From NCBI RefSeq assembly GCF_017833255.1, contig NZ_JAFIBU010000001.1, positions 2,635,001 through 2,699,000 on the forward strand: 64,000 bases of DNA, in the 5' to 3' direction. The notes beneath the pieces are model-generated. The model was not told where the DNA came from. It was given only the letters and a program-made list of their open reading frames with translations, and made no database searches. How positions within the stretch are numbered: position 1 is the first letter of the stretch; every line of letters begins with the position of its first letter. Shown here piece after piece: positions 1 to 7,863 of the stretch. Made by a program: the position numbers and the translations under genes. Source of the DNA: Paenibacillus sp. PvR098 (GTDB lineage: Bacteria; Bacillota; Bacilli; Paenibacillales; NBRC-103111).

Positions 1-462
1 GATAATCGCGTCTTCCTTATTATCAGTATAATATCCCCGGCGAACACCTACGGAGCGGAATCCCTTCTTCTCGTACAGCCGTTGGGCAATCACATTGGAC
101 GGTCGCACCTCAAGCGTCATCCGGACCGCACCGTAGAAGCTCGCGGTTCTCTGCATTTCTGTCAGAAGCCGCTCTCCAAGCTTGCGTCCGCGGTACTTCT
201 CCCGAATAGCAATATTAGTGACGTGCGCCTCTTCCAGAATAAGCCACATCCCGCCGTAACCGGCAATCTCCCCGTCATGCTCAATCACAAGATACTGAGC
301 GAACTGATTGCTGGCAAGCTCGTTCTCAAACGCCCCGGCTGTCCAAGGCGTCGTAAACGACTCCCGTTCGATCTCACAGATGACCGGGATATCCTCATCC
401 CGCATCGCTCTAAACTGCACGGCATTTTCAGGGATAGGTTCCGTTACATGCTTACGTTCCAT
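1..462 (-). CDS. rimI: Ribosomal-protein-alanine N-acetyltransferase RimI (3' end cut by window edge)
   Basis: GNAT-family acetyltransferase that in characterised bacteria acetylates the N-terminal alanine of ribosomal protein S18. The 154 codons present show the acetyl-CoA loop (YRGRKLGERLL), the beta-strand before it (THVTNIAI-like, seen as AHVTNIAI) and the C-terminal FYGAVRMTLEVRPSN followed by AQRLYEKKGF, all typical of RimI. The family is about 150-160 residues long, so only a few codons should be missing beyond base 1. The ATG at 462 follows an AGAGGAGGACAG ribosome binding site. It is the last visible gene of the thiL-tsaE-tsaB-rimI cluster, whose order is conserved in Bacillales and usually continues with tsaD. 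Confidence 0.93.
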   Translation of the reverse strand, partial: MERKHVTEPIPENAVQFRAMRDEDIPVICEIERESFTTPWTAGAFENELASNQFAQYLVIEHDGEIAGYGGMWLILEEAHVTNIAIREKYRGRKLGERLLTEMQRTASFYGAVRMTLEVRPSNVIAQRLYEKKGFRSVGVRRGYYTDNKEDAII

Positions 463-478
463 GGCGGACTGTCCTCCT

Positions 479-1342
479 CTACGATCGTTTGGCGAGAAGC
501 TTGGCTTCGGCCTCTGCCAGCTGCGTATAGTTCGGAACCAACCCGTGAACATCCTCGGTTTCCCCCCGCTCCCATCGAATACGACCGAGCTCGGCGATAT
601 GGCGGGCCCGCAAGCCGTGAACTGTTTCCTCCACACATCCCGTACTACGGGATGCGAACGATCGAATCGCCTCCGAATGCTGTTCCAGCTCTCCGGTAAA
701 CACGATCCTGCCCGGTTTGCGTTCAGCTGCAAGCTGCAGCAGTTCCTCCGTCCAAGCGGCAGTAAGCCGGATGCTGTCGGGAACCGCACAACTCCAACCG
801 GAAGGCCCCGCTTCGTATAAAGCCGTGAACGCCTGACCCCTCCGCGCATCGATGAGCGGAATCAGCCACATCGTCTCCCCGGACTTAATCGTCTCGCCCA
901 AAACGCGATCCATCCCGCCCAATCCGCCTTCATGGACCTCCACCGTTTCCTCGGCCAAGCCGAACGATACTCCGCTCACGGCTGCTTCCGCCCCTCCGAG
1001 CGCCATGGCTTCCAATGAAGACACTCCGAGCAGCCCCAGCTTATGCGTCCATGCAAACGTCTTGGCTACCGTCACCCCGATGCGTACCCCGGTGTAAGAT
1101 CCCGGACCGACACCCACGGCAAACCCGTCAAGCTCCATCGGCCTTACACCGGCCTCCGCCATCAGACGCTGCAGCATGGGTACTAAGTACAGTGAATGAT
1201 TTCTCTCCGCTCTCGACGTAATCTCTCCCACAAGCACATCACCACGGGTCAGTGCTGTTGTCATGCAAGCCGTAGATGTATCCACAGAAAGCATTAGCTT
1301 GGCATTTTGATATGTTTGATCCGTTCCCGTTCTAGTCATCAT
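479..1342 (-). CDS. tsaB: tRNA threonylcarbamoyladenosine biosynthesis protein TsaB
   Basis: Non-catalytic ASKHA-fold partner of TsaD in the complex that puts threonylcarbamoyl on A37 of ANN-decoding tRNAs. The N-terminal SVDTSTACMTTAL strand and the GVGPGSYTGVRIGV motif are diagnostic. An upstream in-frame ATG exists at 1375, but I place the start at 1342 because this ATG overlaps the tsaE stop as ATGA and has a GGAG about 10 bases upstream. The product, about 287 residues, is longer than the usual roughly 230. The extra length includes a Gly/Glu-rich insert between the SLEAMALGG and PLIDARRGQ blocks. Family assignment is firm; the role of the insert is unknown. Confidence 0.92.
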   Translation of the reverse strand: MMTRTGTDQTYQNAKLMLSVDTSTACMTTALTRGDVLVGEITSRAERNHSLYLVPMLQRLMAEAGVRPMELDGFAVGVGPGSYTGVRIGVTVAKTFAWTHKLGLLGVSSLEAMALGGAEAAVSGVSFGLAEETVEVHEGGLGGMDRVLGETIKSGETMWLIPLIDARRGQAFTALYEAGPSGWSCAVPDSIRLTAAWTEELLQLAAERKPGRIVFTGELEQHSEAIRSFASRSTGCVEETVHGLRARHIAELGRIRWERGETEDVHGLVPNYTQLAEAEAKLLAKRS

Positions 1343-1812
1343 ATATATCCGTTCTCCTTCAGCTTCAGGCACCATTCTTCGTAAGGAGCGCCATAGGGAA
1401 TCAACTGGAATCGCCGACCCTCCGCTCCGTCATGCTCGATCCGCAGAGCCAGCCGCTCGGGCGGCAGCAGCTCCTCGATGATGGATGCCCATTCGATCAG
1501 CGTCACTCCCTGACCGTAAAAATAGTCGTCCAACCCGAGCTCGTCTGCCTCCTCTACAGTCAAGCGGTATACATCCATATGGTAAAAAGGGAGCCGCTCC
1601 CCTTCATATTCTTTAATGATAGTAAAGGTAGGACTGTTTACAATTCCCTTTACACCAAGCGATTTGGCCACCGATTGGGAGAACGTTGTTTTCCCTGCTC
1701 CCAAATCCCCGTCCAACGTCAGTACCGTGCCGGGAATAAACAACGAAGCCAAGTGTTCCGCAAGCTGAGACGTATCCCCCACGCCGCGAGAAATATATTC
1801 ATATAAGGGCAT
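1339..1812 (-). CDS. tsaE: tRNA threonylcarbamoyladenosine biosynthesis ATPase TsaE
   Basis: P-loop ATPase that drives turnover of the TsaB-TsaD t6A complex. The 157 residues show a Walker A motif (GDLGAGKTTFSQ), the family block SPTFTIIKEYEG, the HMDVYRL motif and the LIEWAS strand, and match the usual length. The ATG at 1812 is preceded by GGAGG with good spacing. Its stop overlaps the start of tsaB by four bases, indicating translational coupling. It lies 20 bases downstream of thiL in the same transcript. Confidence 0.95.
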   Translation of the reverse strand: MPLYEYISRGVGDTSQLAEHLASLFIPGTVLTLDGDLGAGKTTFSQSVAKSLGVKGIVNSPTFTIIKEYEGERLPFYHMDVYRLTVEEADELGLDDYFYGQGVTLIEWASIIEELLPPERLALRIEHDGAEGRRFQLIPYGAPYEEWCLKLKENGYI

Positions 1813-1832
1813 GATTCAAACCTCCGTCTCTT

Positions 1833-2876
1833 TCAGCTGCCAAAATGATTGTACCCCCGTTTGCCCAGAGGTACCACACTGCCGCCGCTATGCACCAGTC
1901 GAACGCCTTGATGCTCTGCATTGACATAACCGATTAGATAAAGCGGCAGTCCCGCTGCCTGAAACGTCATCTGCAGCTCCAGGAAATGCTCGGCAGGGGC
2001 CGTTCCAACTAGTTGATAGTCTTCGCCACCGTACAAGATATAGTCCAGCGGGTCTTTGTTTACCCTCATAGCATACGTTAACAGTTCTTCCGCAACGGGA
2101 ATTCGATCCTTGATCAGATCGATCCCGACGCCGGAGGCTTCGGCAATCTCCCAAGCTTCGCTGGCCAATCCATCGCTCACGTCATTCAGCGCATGACGAA
2201 GCCCCGACCGCCGGAGCAGCTCTCCAGCTTTTACTTGAGGCTCGGGTCGGCAGTGTGCTTGCACCAGCGACCGGTAGGTCTCCAATTCAGGCAAAGCCTC
2301 CCATGCGTCGGATGGTTGTCCGAGCCCGAGCAAATACTCCAATCCTGCGGCAGATCGGCCCAAATGACCTGTGGCAAAAACAACGTCGCCAGCGCGCGCC
2401 GCGGACCTCAGCAGCGCTTTGTCCGCTTCGGTTTCACCGATGACCGTAACCGTTAGAGTAACCCCTCCGGCACTTGAAGTGGTATCCCCTCCTACGATCG
2501 CAACGCCGTAGCGAGACGCGCAATCATATAATCCTTCATACATCGCATGAACCCGCTCTACCGGCGTACCCTTCGGCATGCTGAGAGCGATCAGCGCAAA
2601 CCGCGGCGTTCCGCCCATGGCGGCAATATCACTTACAGATGATGCCATAGCCTTATACCCGACGTCCGTATCCCGCATCGTTACGCGCTTAAAATGGATT
2701 TCTTCCGTCATCGTATCGCAAGTCAGAATCAACCTGCTTCCATTCGAGACATGAACTACGGCCGCATCGTCGCCAATTCCCGTTTCTACGCCGCTCTCCT
2801 TCTGGAAAGCAGCCGATTGCTTACCGCCGGTCAGCAGTCGAATCAAGGCAAATTCCTCGATCGAGCTCAAAGCCAT
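1833..2876 (-). CDS. thiL: Thiamine-monophosphate kinase ThiL
   Basis: Phosphorylates thiamine monophosphate to thiamine pyrophosphate with ATP. Family motifs in order are GIGDDAAVV near residue 32, VGGDTTSS in the middle, NDVSDGLASE and YGGEDYQLV near the C-terminus. At 347 residues it is of normal length. The annotated ATG at 2876 sits very close to GGAGG; a TTG two codons later (2870) would have better spacing, so the true start may be there. It is the first gene of the t6A/rimI cluster. Confidence 0.94.
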   Translation of the reverse strand: MALSSIEEFALIRLLTGGKQSAAFQKESGVETGIGDDAAVVHVSNGSRLILTCDTMTEEIHFKRVTMRDTDVGYKAMASSVSDIAAMGGTPRFALIALSMPKGTPVERVHAMYEGLYDCASRYGVAIVGGDTTSSAGGVTLTVTVIGETEADKALLRSAARAGDVVFATGHLGRSAAGLEYLLGLGQPSDAWEALPELETYRSLVQAHCRPEPQVKAGELLRRSGLRHALNDVSDGLASEAWEIAEASGVGIDLIKDRIPVAEELLTYAMRVNKDPLDYILYGGEDYQLVGTAPAEHFLELQMTFQAAGLPLYLIGYVNAEHQGVRLVHSGGSVVPLGKRGYNHFGS

Positions 2877-2931
2877 CCGCCTCCGCTTATGTTTTGACCA
2901 TTATTATAGCCCTACCGTCTTTCCGTAGCAA

Positions 2932-2993
2932 CAAAAAAGCTTTCCCTTGCGCCTCCTCCCCCCTGAAAAGGTGGCAGATGCTTAGGGAAAGCT
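2932..2993 (-). terminator. Rho-independent terminator of the sspH-like unit
   Basis: A 9-bp perfect stem (AGCTTTCCC at 2938-2946 pairing with GGGAAAGCT at 2984-2992) is followed on the minus strand by a run of six T. It lies directly after the SspH-like gene and before thiL, separating the two minus-strand units. Confidence 0.75.
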
Positions 2994-2999
2994 CTTCCT

Positions 3000-3182
3000 T
3001 CACTTCACTTCCTGAAGCTCCTTCACCGGTACCACACGGGTATCAGCTGGTTGATGCTCCGCATGTACCTTTGCGGTTTCCTCCTCCGCATTGATACTGT
3101 CAATCCATACGGATACTCCGTTCAGCTCTACGTCAAATTTCTCATCCGCACTCAAAATTTGCTGCGCACGATACAGATTCAT
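3000..3182 (-). CDS. sspH: Small acid-soluble spore protein, H-type (SspH family)
   Basis: A 60-residue protein opening MNLYRAQQILSADEKFDVEL, with an internal GVSVWIDSIN segment and ending VPVKELQEV. This is the layout of minor SASP SspH of Bacillus (MNIQRAKEL at the start, VPVNSLEE near the end). Minor SASPs accumulate in the forespore core; their precise role is poorly defined. The start overlaps the stop of the upstream 68-residue gene as ATGA. A strong terminator follows. Expression is expected from a forespore sigma factor, but I did not locate a clear promoter. Confidence 0.82.
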   Translation of the reverse strand: MNLYRAQQILSADEKFDVELNGVSVWIDSINAEEETAKVHAEHQPADTRVVPVKELQEVK

Positions 3183-3385
3183 TTCGCATCACCACCGTCC
3201 ATAACCGACTCCGGATGATCCATCGTATCGGTGGTGCTCTCCTCGATCAATCCGTTATGCGCACTGACCGTGCCGCCTCCCAGACCTTCGTTAATCATAC
3301 GGTCGATATCCATAAAGCTGCTGTCCCGTCCTTCATGCGTTGTATCGCTCGTGTAATTCCCACCTGACGTATTAGCATCCGTCAA
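3179..3385 (-). CDS. Small acidic hypothetical protein upstream of sspH
   Basis: A 68-residue hydrophilic, Asp/Gly/Thr-rich protein with no membrane segment and no motif that I recognise. I choose a TTG start at 3385 because GGGAGGG lies about 7-8 bases upstream. Its stop is fused to the start of the SspH-like gene (ATGA), so the two are translated from one message, which suggests a spore-specific protein. This is inferred from context alone. Confidence 0.65.
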   Translation of the reverse strand: MTDANTSGGNYTSDTTHEGRDSSFMDIDRMINEGLGGGTVSAHNGLIEESTTDTMDHPESVMDGGDAK

Positions 3386-3567
3386 CGTCGTTCCCTCCCA
3401 TATCTATAGATAAGGTTGGCGCCTTTATGTCCGAACGCCACCCGTCTCCTATAGGATGTCCCAACCGCACAGGACTCCATACAACCAAGTCCAGGGCTTC
3501 ATGAATCCCGCTCCATTTGCACATACTATGATAAAAGAGGACCCTAATCCCTTGGGAGGTATCCATC

Positions 3568-4440
3568 ATGCATACAGTCTGGAAAGGCGCCATCAGCTTT
3601 GGTTTGGTACACGTACCTGTAAAGATGTTCTCCGCCACCGAAGACAAAGACATCTCCATGCGAATGATTCATAAAGAGTGCAATACCCCGCTAAATTTCG
3701 TGCGCAAATGCCTGCATTGCGAGCGTGATGTGGAATGGGCAGAAATTGCCCGAGGCTACGAATACGAGCCTGGCTCCTTTGTACTTTTTGAAAAGGATGA
3801 ACTGGAGAATTTAACCGGCGAGGTGACGAAGGAAATCAAAATTCTTGACTTTGTCGATCTCTCCGACATTGATCCCATTTATTATCAGAAAACGTATTTT
3901 CTCTCCCCTAATGAAACTGGCGCCGGCGCATATAACCTGCTGCTCGAAGCGATGAGGCAAACCGGTAAAATCGGTATCGCCAAAGTGTCAATCCGTTCCA
4001 AAAGCAGTCTGGCCGCCATTCGGATCATCGACCGATGCATAGCGATGGAGACCATATTTTATCCTGATGAAATCCGTTCAGTTGAGCAGGTGCCCGGCTT
4101 GCCGGAGCAAATCAGCGTGAACGAGAAAGAGCTGGACATGGCCAAATTGCTCATTAACCAGCTTTCGACGGAATTCGAACCGGAAAAATATAAGGATGAT
4201 TACCGCGCCGCAGTGCTGCAGGCGATCGAACAAAAAATATCCGGACAGCAGATACGGGTTGCGCCGGAGCAGCACAAAACCAATGTGATTGACCTGATGT
4301 CGGCGCTCCAGGCCAGCTTGGAGGCTGTAAAGCCGGTGACGACCGACCCCACGCCTGCTGCTGCAGCGGGCAAGCCTAAAGCGACCGGCAAAGGAAAAAG
4401 CAAAGCCAAAGCTAGGGTAAAAGAAACTGTCGGTTCCTAA
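3568..4440 (+). CDS. ku: Non-homologous end joining protein Ku
   Basis: Bacterial Ku homodimer subunit that binds DNA double-strand ends and recruits LigD. The 290 residues open with the signature MHTVWKGAISFGLVHVPVK and carry the Ku core through FLSPNETGAGAYNLL and the Ku bridge region. They end in a Lys/Ala-rich tail (GKGKSKAKARVK), known from other bacterial Ku proteins as a DNA- and LigD-interacting extension. GGGAGG precedes the ATG by 8 bases. The ligase and polymerase functions of LigD are encoded 2.4-5.2 kb downstream as two separate genes. Confidence 0.96.
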   Translation: MHTVWKGAISFGLVHVPVKMFSATEDKDISMRMIHKECNTPLNFVRKCLHCERDVEWAEIARGYEYEPGSFVLFEKDELENLTGEVTKEIKILDFVDLSDIDPIYYQKTYFLSPNETGAGAYNLLLEAMRQTGKIGIAKVSIRSKSSLAAIRIIDRCIAMETIFYPDEIRSVEQVPGLPEQISVNEKELDMAKLLINQLSTEFEPEKYKDDYRAAVLQAIEQKISGQQIRVAPEQHKTNVIDLMSALQASLEAVKPVTTDPTPAAAAGKPKATGKGKSKAKARVKETVGS

Positions 4441-4461
4441 ATGAGCATTTCTTCAAACACC

Positions 4462-4503
4462 AAGGTTACTGTCGTGCGAAGTTACGCGGCGGTAGCCTTT
4501 TTA
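4462..4503 (+). terminator. Probable terminator after ku
   Basis: AAGGTTACTG (4462-4471) can pair with CGGTAGCCTT (4490-4499) using two G-U pairs, followed by a run of five T. It is positioned 22 bases after the ku stop and ahead of the convergent TrkA-C gene. Confidence 0.55.
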
Positions 4504-4519
4504 ATGGATGAACTCTTGT

Positions 4520-5236
4520 TTATTCTATAGAGACCGCATTGCGCTCTTCGCAGGCCGCTTTTTTCATATGGCTAAGCTCATGCTCGAATTTTCCCTCAAT
4601 CCTTTTCCTGCTTCCGTACAAAATGATCATATCCCCTTCATGAATAAACAAATTGCGAAGGCGGGGATTGCGAATTTTCTCATGTCCTCTTTGAATTAAT
4701 AAAACCAAAATATCCTCTTCAGGCCCGATGATGTCATCCAGCTTTTGATCCGAAAACTTAGAATCCCTGCAAATCTCGACTTGGGTGATCCAATCATCGT
4801 CTCCCGTATATAAAACCTCTTGAAGCGGCAGTTCGTGTAATGCAAACTCCTCTTGGAGACGCCCATGAAACACACGGGTTAGTTTATGATGAATCGCTTT
4901 GATTTTAACCAATCCCAAGACCAATCCGAAGCAAAGCGAGACCCCCAGCAGCTGCGGAACACGGAAGCTTTCCGCCATCATATTGCTAATCGTTGAGATG
5001 ATAACAGCCAAAGAAAAAACGCCGAACAAGATAAGAAACACAGCAATATTCCGACGAACGGGATGCCGCAGAATCAATTCCGATTCCTTGGTGGTGAAGC
5101 CGGTCGCTGTCAGCATAGAAACCGCCTGAAATCTGGCAATCTCCTTCTTGAGCCCGCTTATAACAAAAAGCTCTGCCGAGATTTCCAGCACGATAACAAT
5201 AAATACGAAATAAATCAAAATAAAGAGGAAGCCCAC
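4520..5236 (-). CDS. Membrane protein with C-terminal TrkA-C (RCK_C) domain
   Basis: A 238-residue protein with a hydrophobic N-terminal helix (residues 1-22), two further membrane segments around residues 65-108, and a cytosolic C-terminal part from about residue 145. That part ends in the TrkA-C signature IHEGDMIILYGSRKRI. TrkA-C domains bind small ligands (c-di-AMP or nucleotides in characterised cases) and control K+ or other ion transport. No pore-forming domain is present, so a regulatory role is inferred. The start is GTG at 5236 behind GGAGG. It lies divergent to the CorA-like gene. Confidence 0.75.
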   Translation of the reverse strand: MGFLFILIYFVFIVIVLEISAELFVISGLKKEIARFQAVSMLTATGFTTKESELILRHPVRRNIAVFLILFGVFSLAVIISTISNMMAESFRVPQLLGVSLCFGLVLGLVKIKAIHHKLTRVFHGRLQEEFALHELPLQEVLYTGDDDWITQVEICRDSKFSDQKLDDIIGPEEDILVLLIQRGHEKIRNPRLRNLFIHEGDMIILYGSRKRIEGKFEHELSHMKKAACEERNAVSIE

Positions 5237-5362
5237 ATCTATGCCCCTCCTTTGTCAGAGATTTCTTGACCATATTTACCACTACTGCGCCGATATGAAC
5301 CTTTTTAGCTGATTGGCACTCGCTCAAAAAGTGTATTAATAAGTAAAAAAGGAGATCTGTTC

Positions 5363-6796
5363 ATGATTCAAGCCCTTGAAGAAAAGCAACTCCAATCCGC
5401 TATTTTCCAGTTCGTGTTCCCCTTCTCGCTCAACAGCAATTGCCAAAGCAAGCTAAAGCTTCAGCTCAACCAGGATGGCTATGAGTTTTTCCATCTTAAA
5501 AAGGAGCATCTCGAGGCCGCTTACTATGGACCGGGCCATCGTGTGTCACACCGCAATTTGGAACGCTACTATTTACCGTTTGCCAGCAACATCATGTTCC
5601 CGCATGAGGAGAACGACCAATCATTTCAGCGGTATTCCAAACGACTGGATTTGACTTGTAAGCTGGAAACCGTGCATACGTCCTCCATGTTTCAGGTTCA
5701 TTCGGCGGATGTTTTACTTGCGCCCTTCGATCTCGGATTCATTACCATTCGAACGGAATTATCGGGTGAGGATTTAACGTATACACAAGCACTGGAATTT
5801 GCTAGCCGGTTCCGGACGCTCCAAAATTTAAAAGCGGTTGATGATAGCACAAGAATTGTGTGGGAAGAGCAAACCTTCGAGGAAACGGAGCCGTTTATTT
5901 TTAACGCCATTGTACCGGGCATGCTGCCATTCTTGGATACGGCCGATTTGAAAGAGACTTATTTTGAGAAGCTTCCGTTTTTCGTGGATGAAAGCATGTA
6001 TGTACAAGCGTTTATTGCTTTTGCAGAGGAGACGGACATCCGTCCAGAGGATCAGTACCGCGCAGCTCGAATGGATGGGATGGATTCGGAAGGAAAGCCG
6101 TATATCAGCTCAACCAACCTTGAATATATCCAAAGGTACTGTCAAAAGCACATATATGACCGATGGGGACCTGATACTTATTACACTATTGACGAAACCT
6201 CTTTCGTCTGTTTGACGATACACCAATCCGATGTGGCCGTGAAGCTGGCTAACCACATGTATGGCGAATATTATTACGGACTGCTGATGAACTTATTTCA
6301 AAAAATCGTGCTGCTGCTGCTGTCCAAGCAATATTCTCATGTGCAGCTGGACCAAAATCCGAAGGAGATTGAGGACCTGATTCGCTCCATCACAACCTTT
6401 TCCGCCAAATATTACTTTCTGGAGGTCGTTTCACAGCCCCAAGGAAAAGAAATATTCAATAAATTGCGGGTACAATTGGAGATCGACGATTTGTACGAAG
6501 ATGTCAAGCAAACGCTAGCCGATTTATTTAAATATCAAGGCAATTTCACATCCAAGCGGTCCAACTATTTGCTGCAGATTCTTACGATTTACACCGTGAT
6601 CAGCGGTATCTATGGAATGAATCAAGTCATTGAAGACTTTAAAGCTCCCATCCAGTGGGAAAAAGTCGCAGAGTATTCCGTCTTCGAATACATCGCATTG
6701 ACTGTCGGAGCAACGGGCATTGGCATCTCTTTCGTGCTAGGCGTCTTGGCGCTGATTCATTTGATCGGTGACCTGAAAAAGAAGATTCGGTCATGA
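5363..6796 (+). CDS. CorA-like membrane protein with long N-terminal domain
   Basis: A 477-residue protein. The last 80 residues hold two membrane helices: the first ends in ISGIYGMN, the GMN signature of CorA/MIT Mg2+ channels, and the second (about residues 440-468) runs into a basic tail LIGDLKKKIRS. The N-terminal 390 residues are soluble and rich in aromatic and acidic residues; they do not look like the typical CorA funnel but have the right position. A role in divalent cation transport is inferred from the GMN motif and the two-helix layout. A strong RBS (AAAAAGGAGA) precedes the ATG. It ends 18 bases from the convergent ligase gene. Confidence 0.7.
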   Translation: MIQALEEKQLQSAIFQFVFPFSLNSNCQSKLKLQLNQDGYEFFHLKKEHLEAAYYGPGHRVSHRNLERYYLPFASNIMFPHEENDQSFQRYSKRLDLTCKLETVHTSSMFQVHSADVLLAPFDLGFITIRTELSGEDLTYTQALEFASRFRTLQNLKAVDDSTRIVWEEQTFEETEPFIFNAIVPGMLPFLDTADLKETYFEKLPFFVDESMYVQAFIAFAEETDIRPEDQYRAARMDGMDSEGKPYISSTNLEYIQRYCQKHIYDRWGPDTYYTIDETSFVCLTIHQSDVAVKLANHMYGEYYYGLLMNLFQKIVLLLLSKQYSHVQLDQNPKEIEDLIRSITTFSAKYYFLEVVSQPQGKEIFNKLRVQLEIDDLYEDVKQTLADLFKYQGNFTSKRSNYLLQILTIYTVISGIYGMNQVIEDFKAPIQWEKVAEYSVFEYIALTVGATGIGISFVLGVLALIHLIGDLKKKIRS

Positions 6797-6813
6797 CAGG
6801 CGGTGCTGCGCCA

Positions 6814-7782
6814 TCACAACGTTCCGTCAAACACGCACGCCTCAGGGGGCACATCGACAAAAGCCTGTATGGAGGGCTGCCTTAAGGTGCGTCCCTCTTG
6901 CCATCTCCATTCCGCAAACTGAAGCTTGACCGCAAGCCCAGGCTTCACCCAATAAGCCCCTTTCATTTCCGGATGCTCATTATTAAAGGGCTTATCCGTG
7001 ATCGTGGCCGGCTTCAGCTTGGCCGTTAACTCAACCCAATCGGACTTCTTCAGCTTGCCGGTTCCGACATGACCGATATACAATAACTTTCCTTCAGGAT
7101 TGTACACCCCGACTAGCACGGCATTCACGATGCCTCCGTTTAACGTATAACCCCCGATGACAGCTATGATGTCCCCATAATTTTTGACCTTAACCCATCG
7201 TCTGTCTTTCCCGTTAATGCTGTACGTGCTGTGAAGCTCCTTGCTGACAATTCCCTCCATCCCCTGCTGCTGCATCAATTGAAAAAGAGCTTCACCGTCC
7301 GGGTACGAAGGCACAATCTGAACCATGGGGCTCGGAGCAATCATTTGGCTCAGCAGCTCCAACCGGCTGCTTAGCGTTCTGTCCAAAACCCACTCACCGT
7401 CATAATACAACAAATCGAAGATCATATAGACTGCGGACACATGCTTCATAGCATATGGCACACGATCCAGTCTACGTATGCCGTCCCGCTTCATGACCTC
7501 ATGAAACGAGGGCTTTCCGTCCGTGCCCAGAGCGATGATCTCCCCGTCCAAAATAACAGAATCCGCCCGGCAATACTCACGTATATCGGTAAGCTCAGGA
7601 TACTGATAGGTTCTTTCATTCAATTTACGATTATATAAACGGCACTGCTGTCCATCGTAGTAAGTCAACATGCGGACGCCGTCCCATTTGACTTGATGAA
7701 TCCACCGGTCCCCGGAAGGAACTTGGCTATCGGACACCGGCTCAAAAGGAATAACAGGTTTCATCGGGCACATCCCAGCCAC
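6814..7782 (-). CDS. ligD: ATP-dependent DNA ligase, LigD ligase domain (stand-alone)
   Basis: NHEJ-type ATP-dependent DNA ligase of about 322 residues. It contains the adenylation motif KWDGVR with the catalytic lysine near residue 33, motif III-like VILDGEIIALG, motif IV-like EGIVSKEL, motif V-like WVKVKNY, and a C-terminal OB-fold ending near VDVPPEACVF. It lacks the polymerase and nuclease domains that many LigD proteins carry; the polymerase is the divergent neighbour at 7864. The start is GTG at 7782 behind AAAGG (6-base spacing); ATG codons at 7773 and 7764 are alternatives. Confidence 0.93.
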   Translation of the reverse strand: MAGMCPMKPVIPFEPVSDSQVPSGDRWIHQVKWDGVRMLTYYDGQQCRLYNRKLNERTYQYPELTDIREYCRADSVILDGEIIALGTDGKPSFHEVMKRDGIRRLDRVPYAMKHVSAVYMIFDLLYYDGEWVLDRTLSSRLELLSQMIAPSPMVQIVPSYPDGEALFQLMQQQGMEGIVSKELHSTYSINGKDRRWVKVKNYGDIIAVIGGYTLNGGIVNAVLVGVYNPEGKLLYIGHVGTGKLKKSDWVELTAKLKPATITDKPFNNEHPEMKGAYWVKPGLAVKLQFAEWRWQEGRTLRQPSIQAFVDVPPEACVFDGTL

Positions 7783-7863
7783 CGCCTACCTTTCTTCAAT
7801 GGATACAATGCCCCAATGCGCGAGAAGCTATGAATACTGCTCAAGAAGGAAGTGACGCCACCC

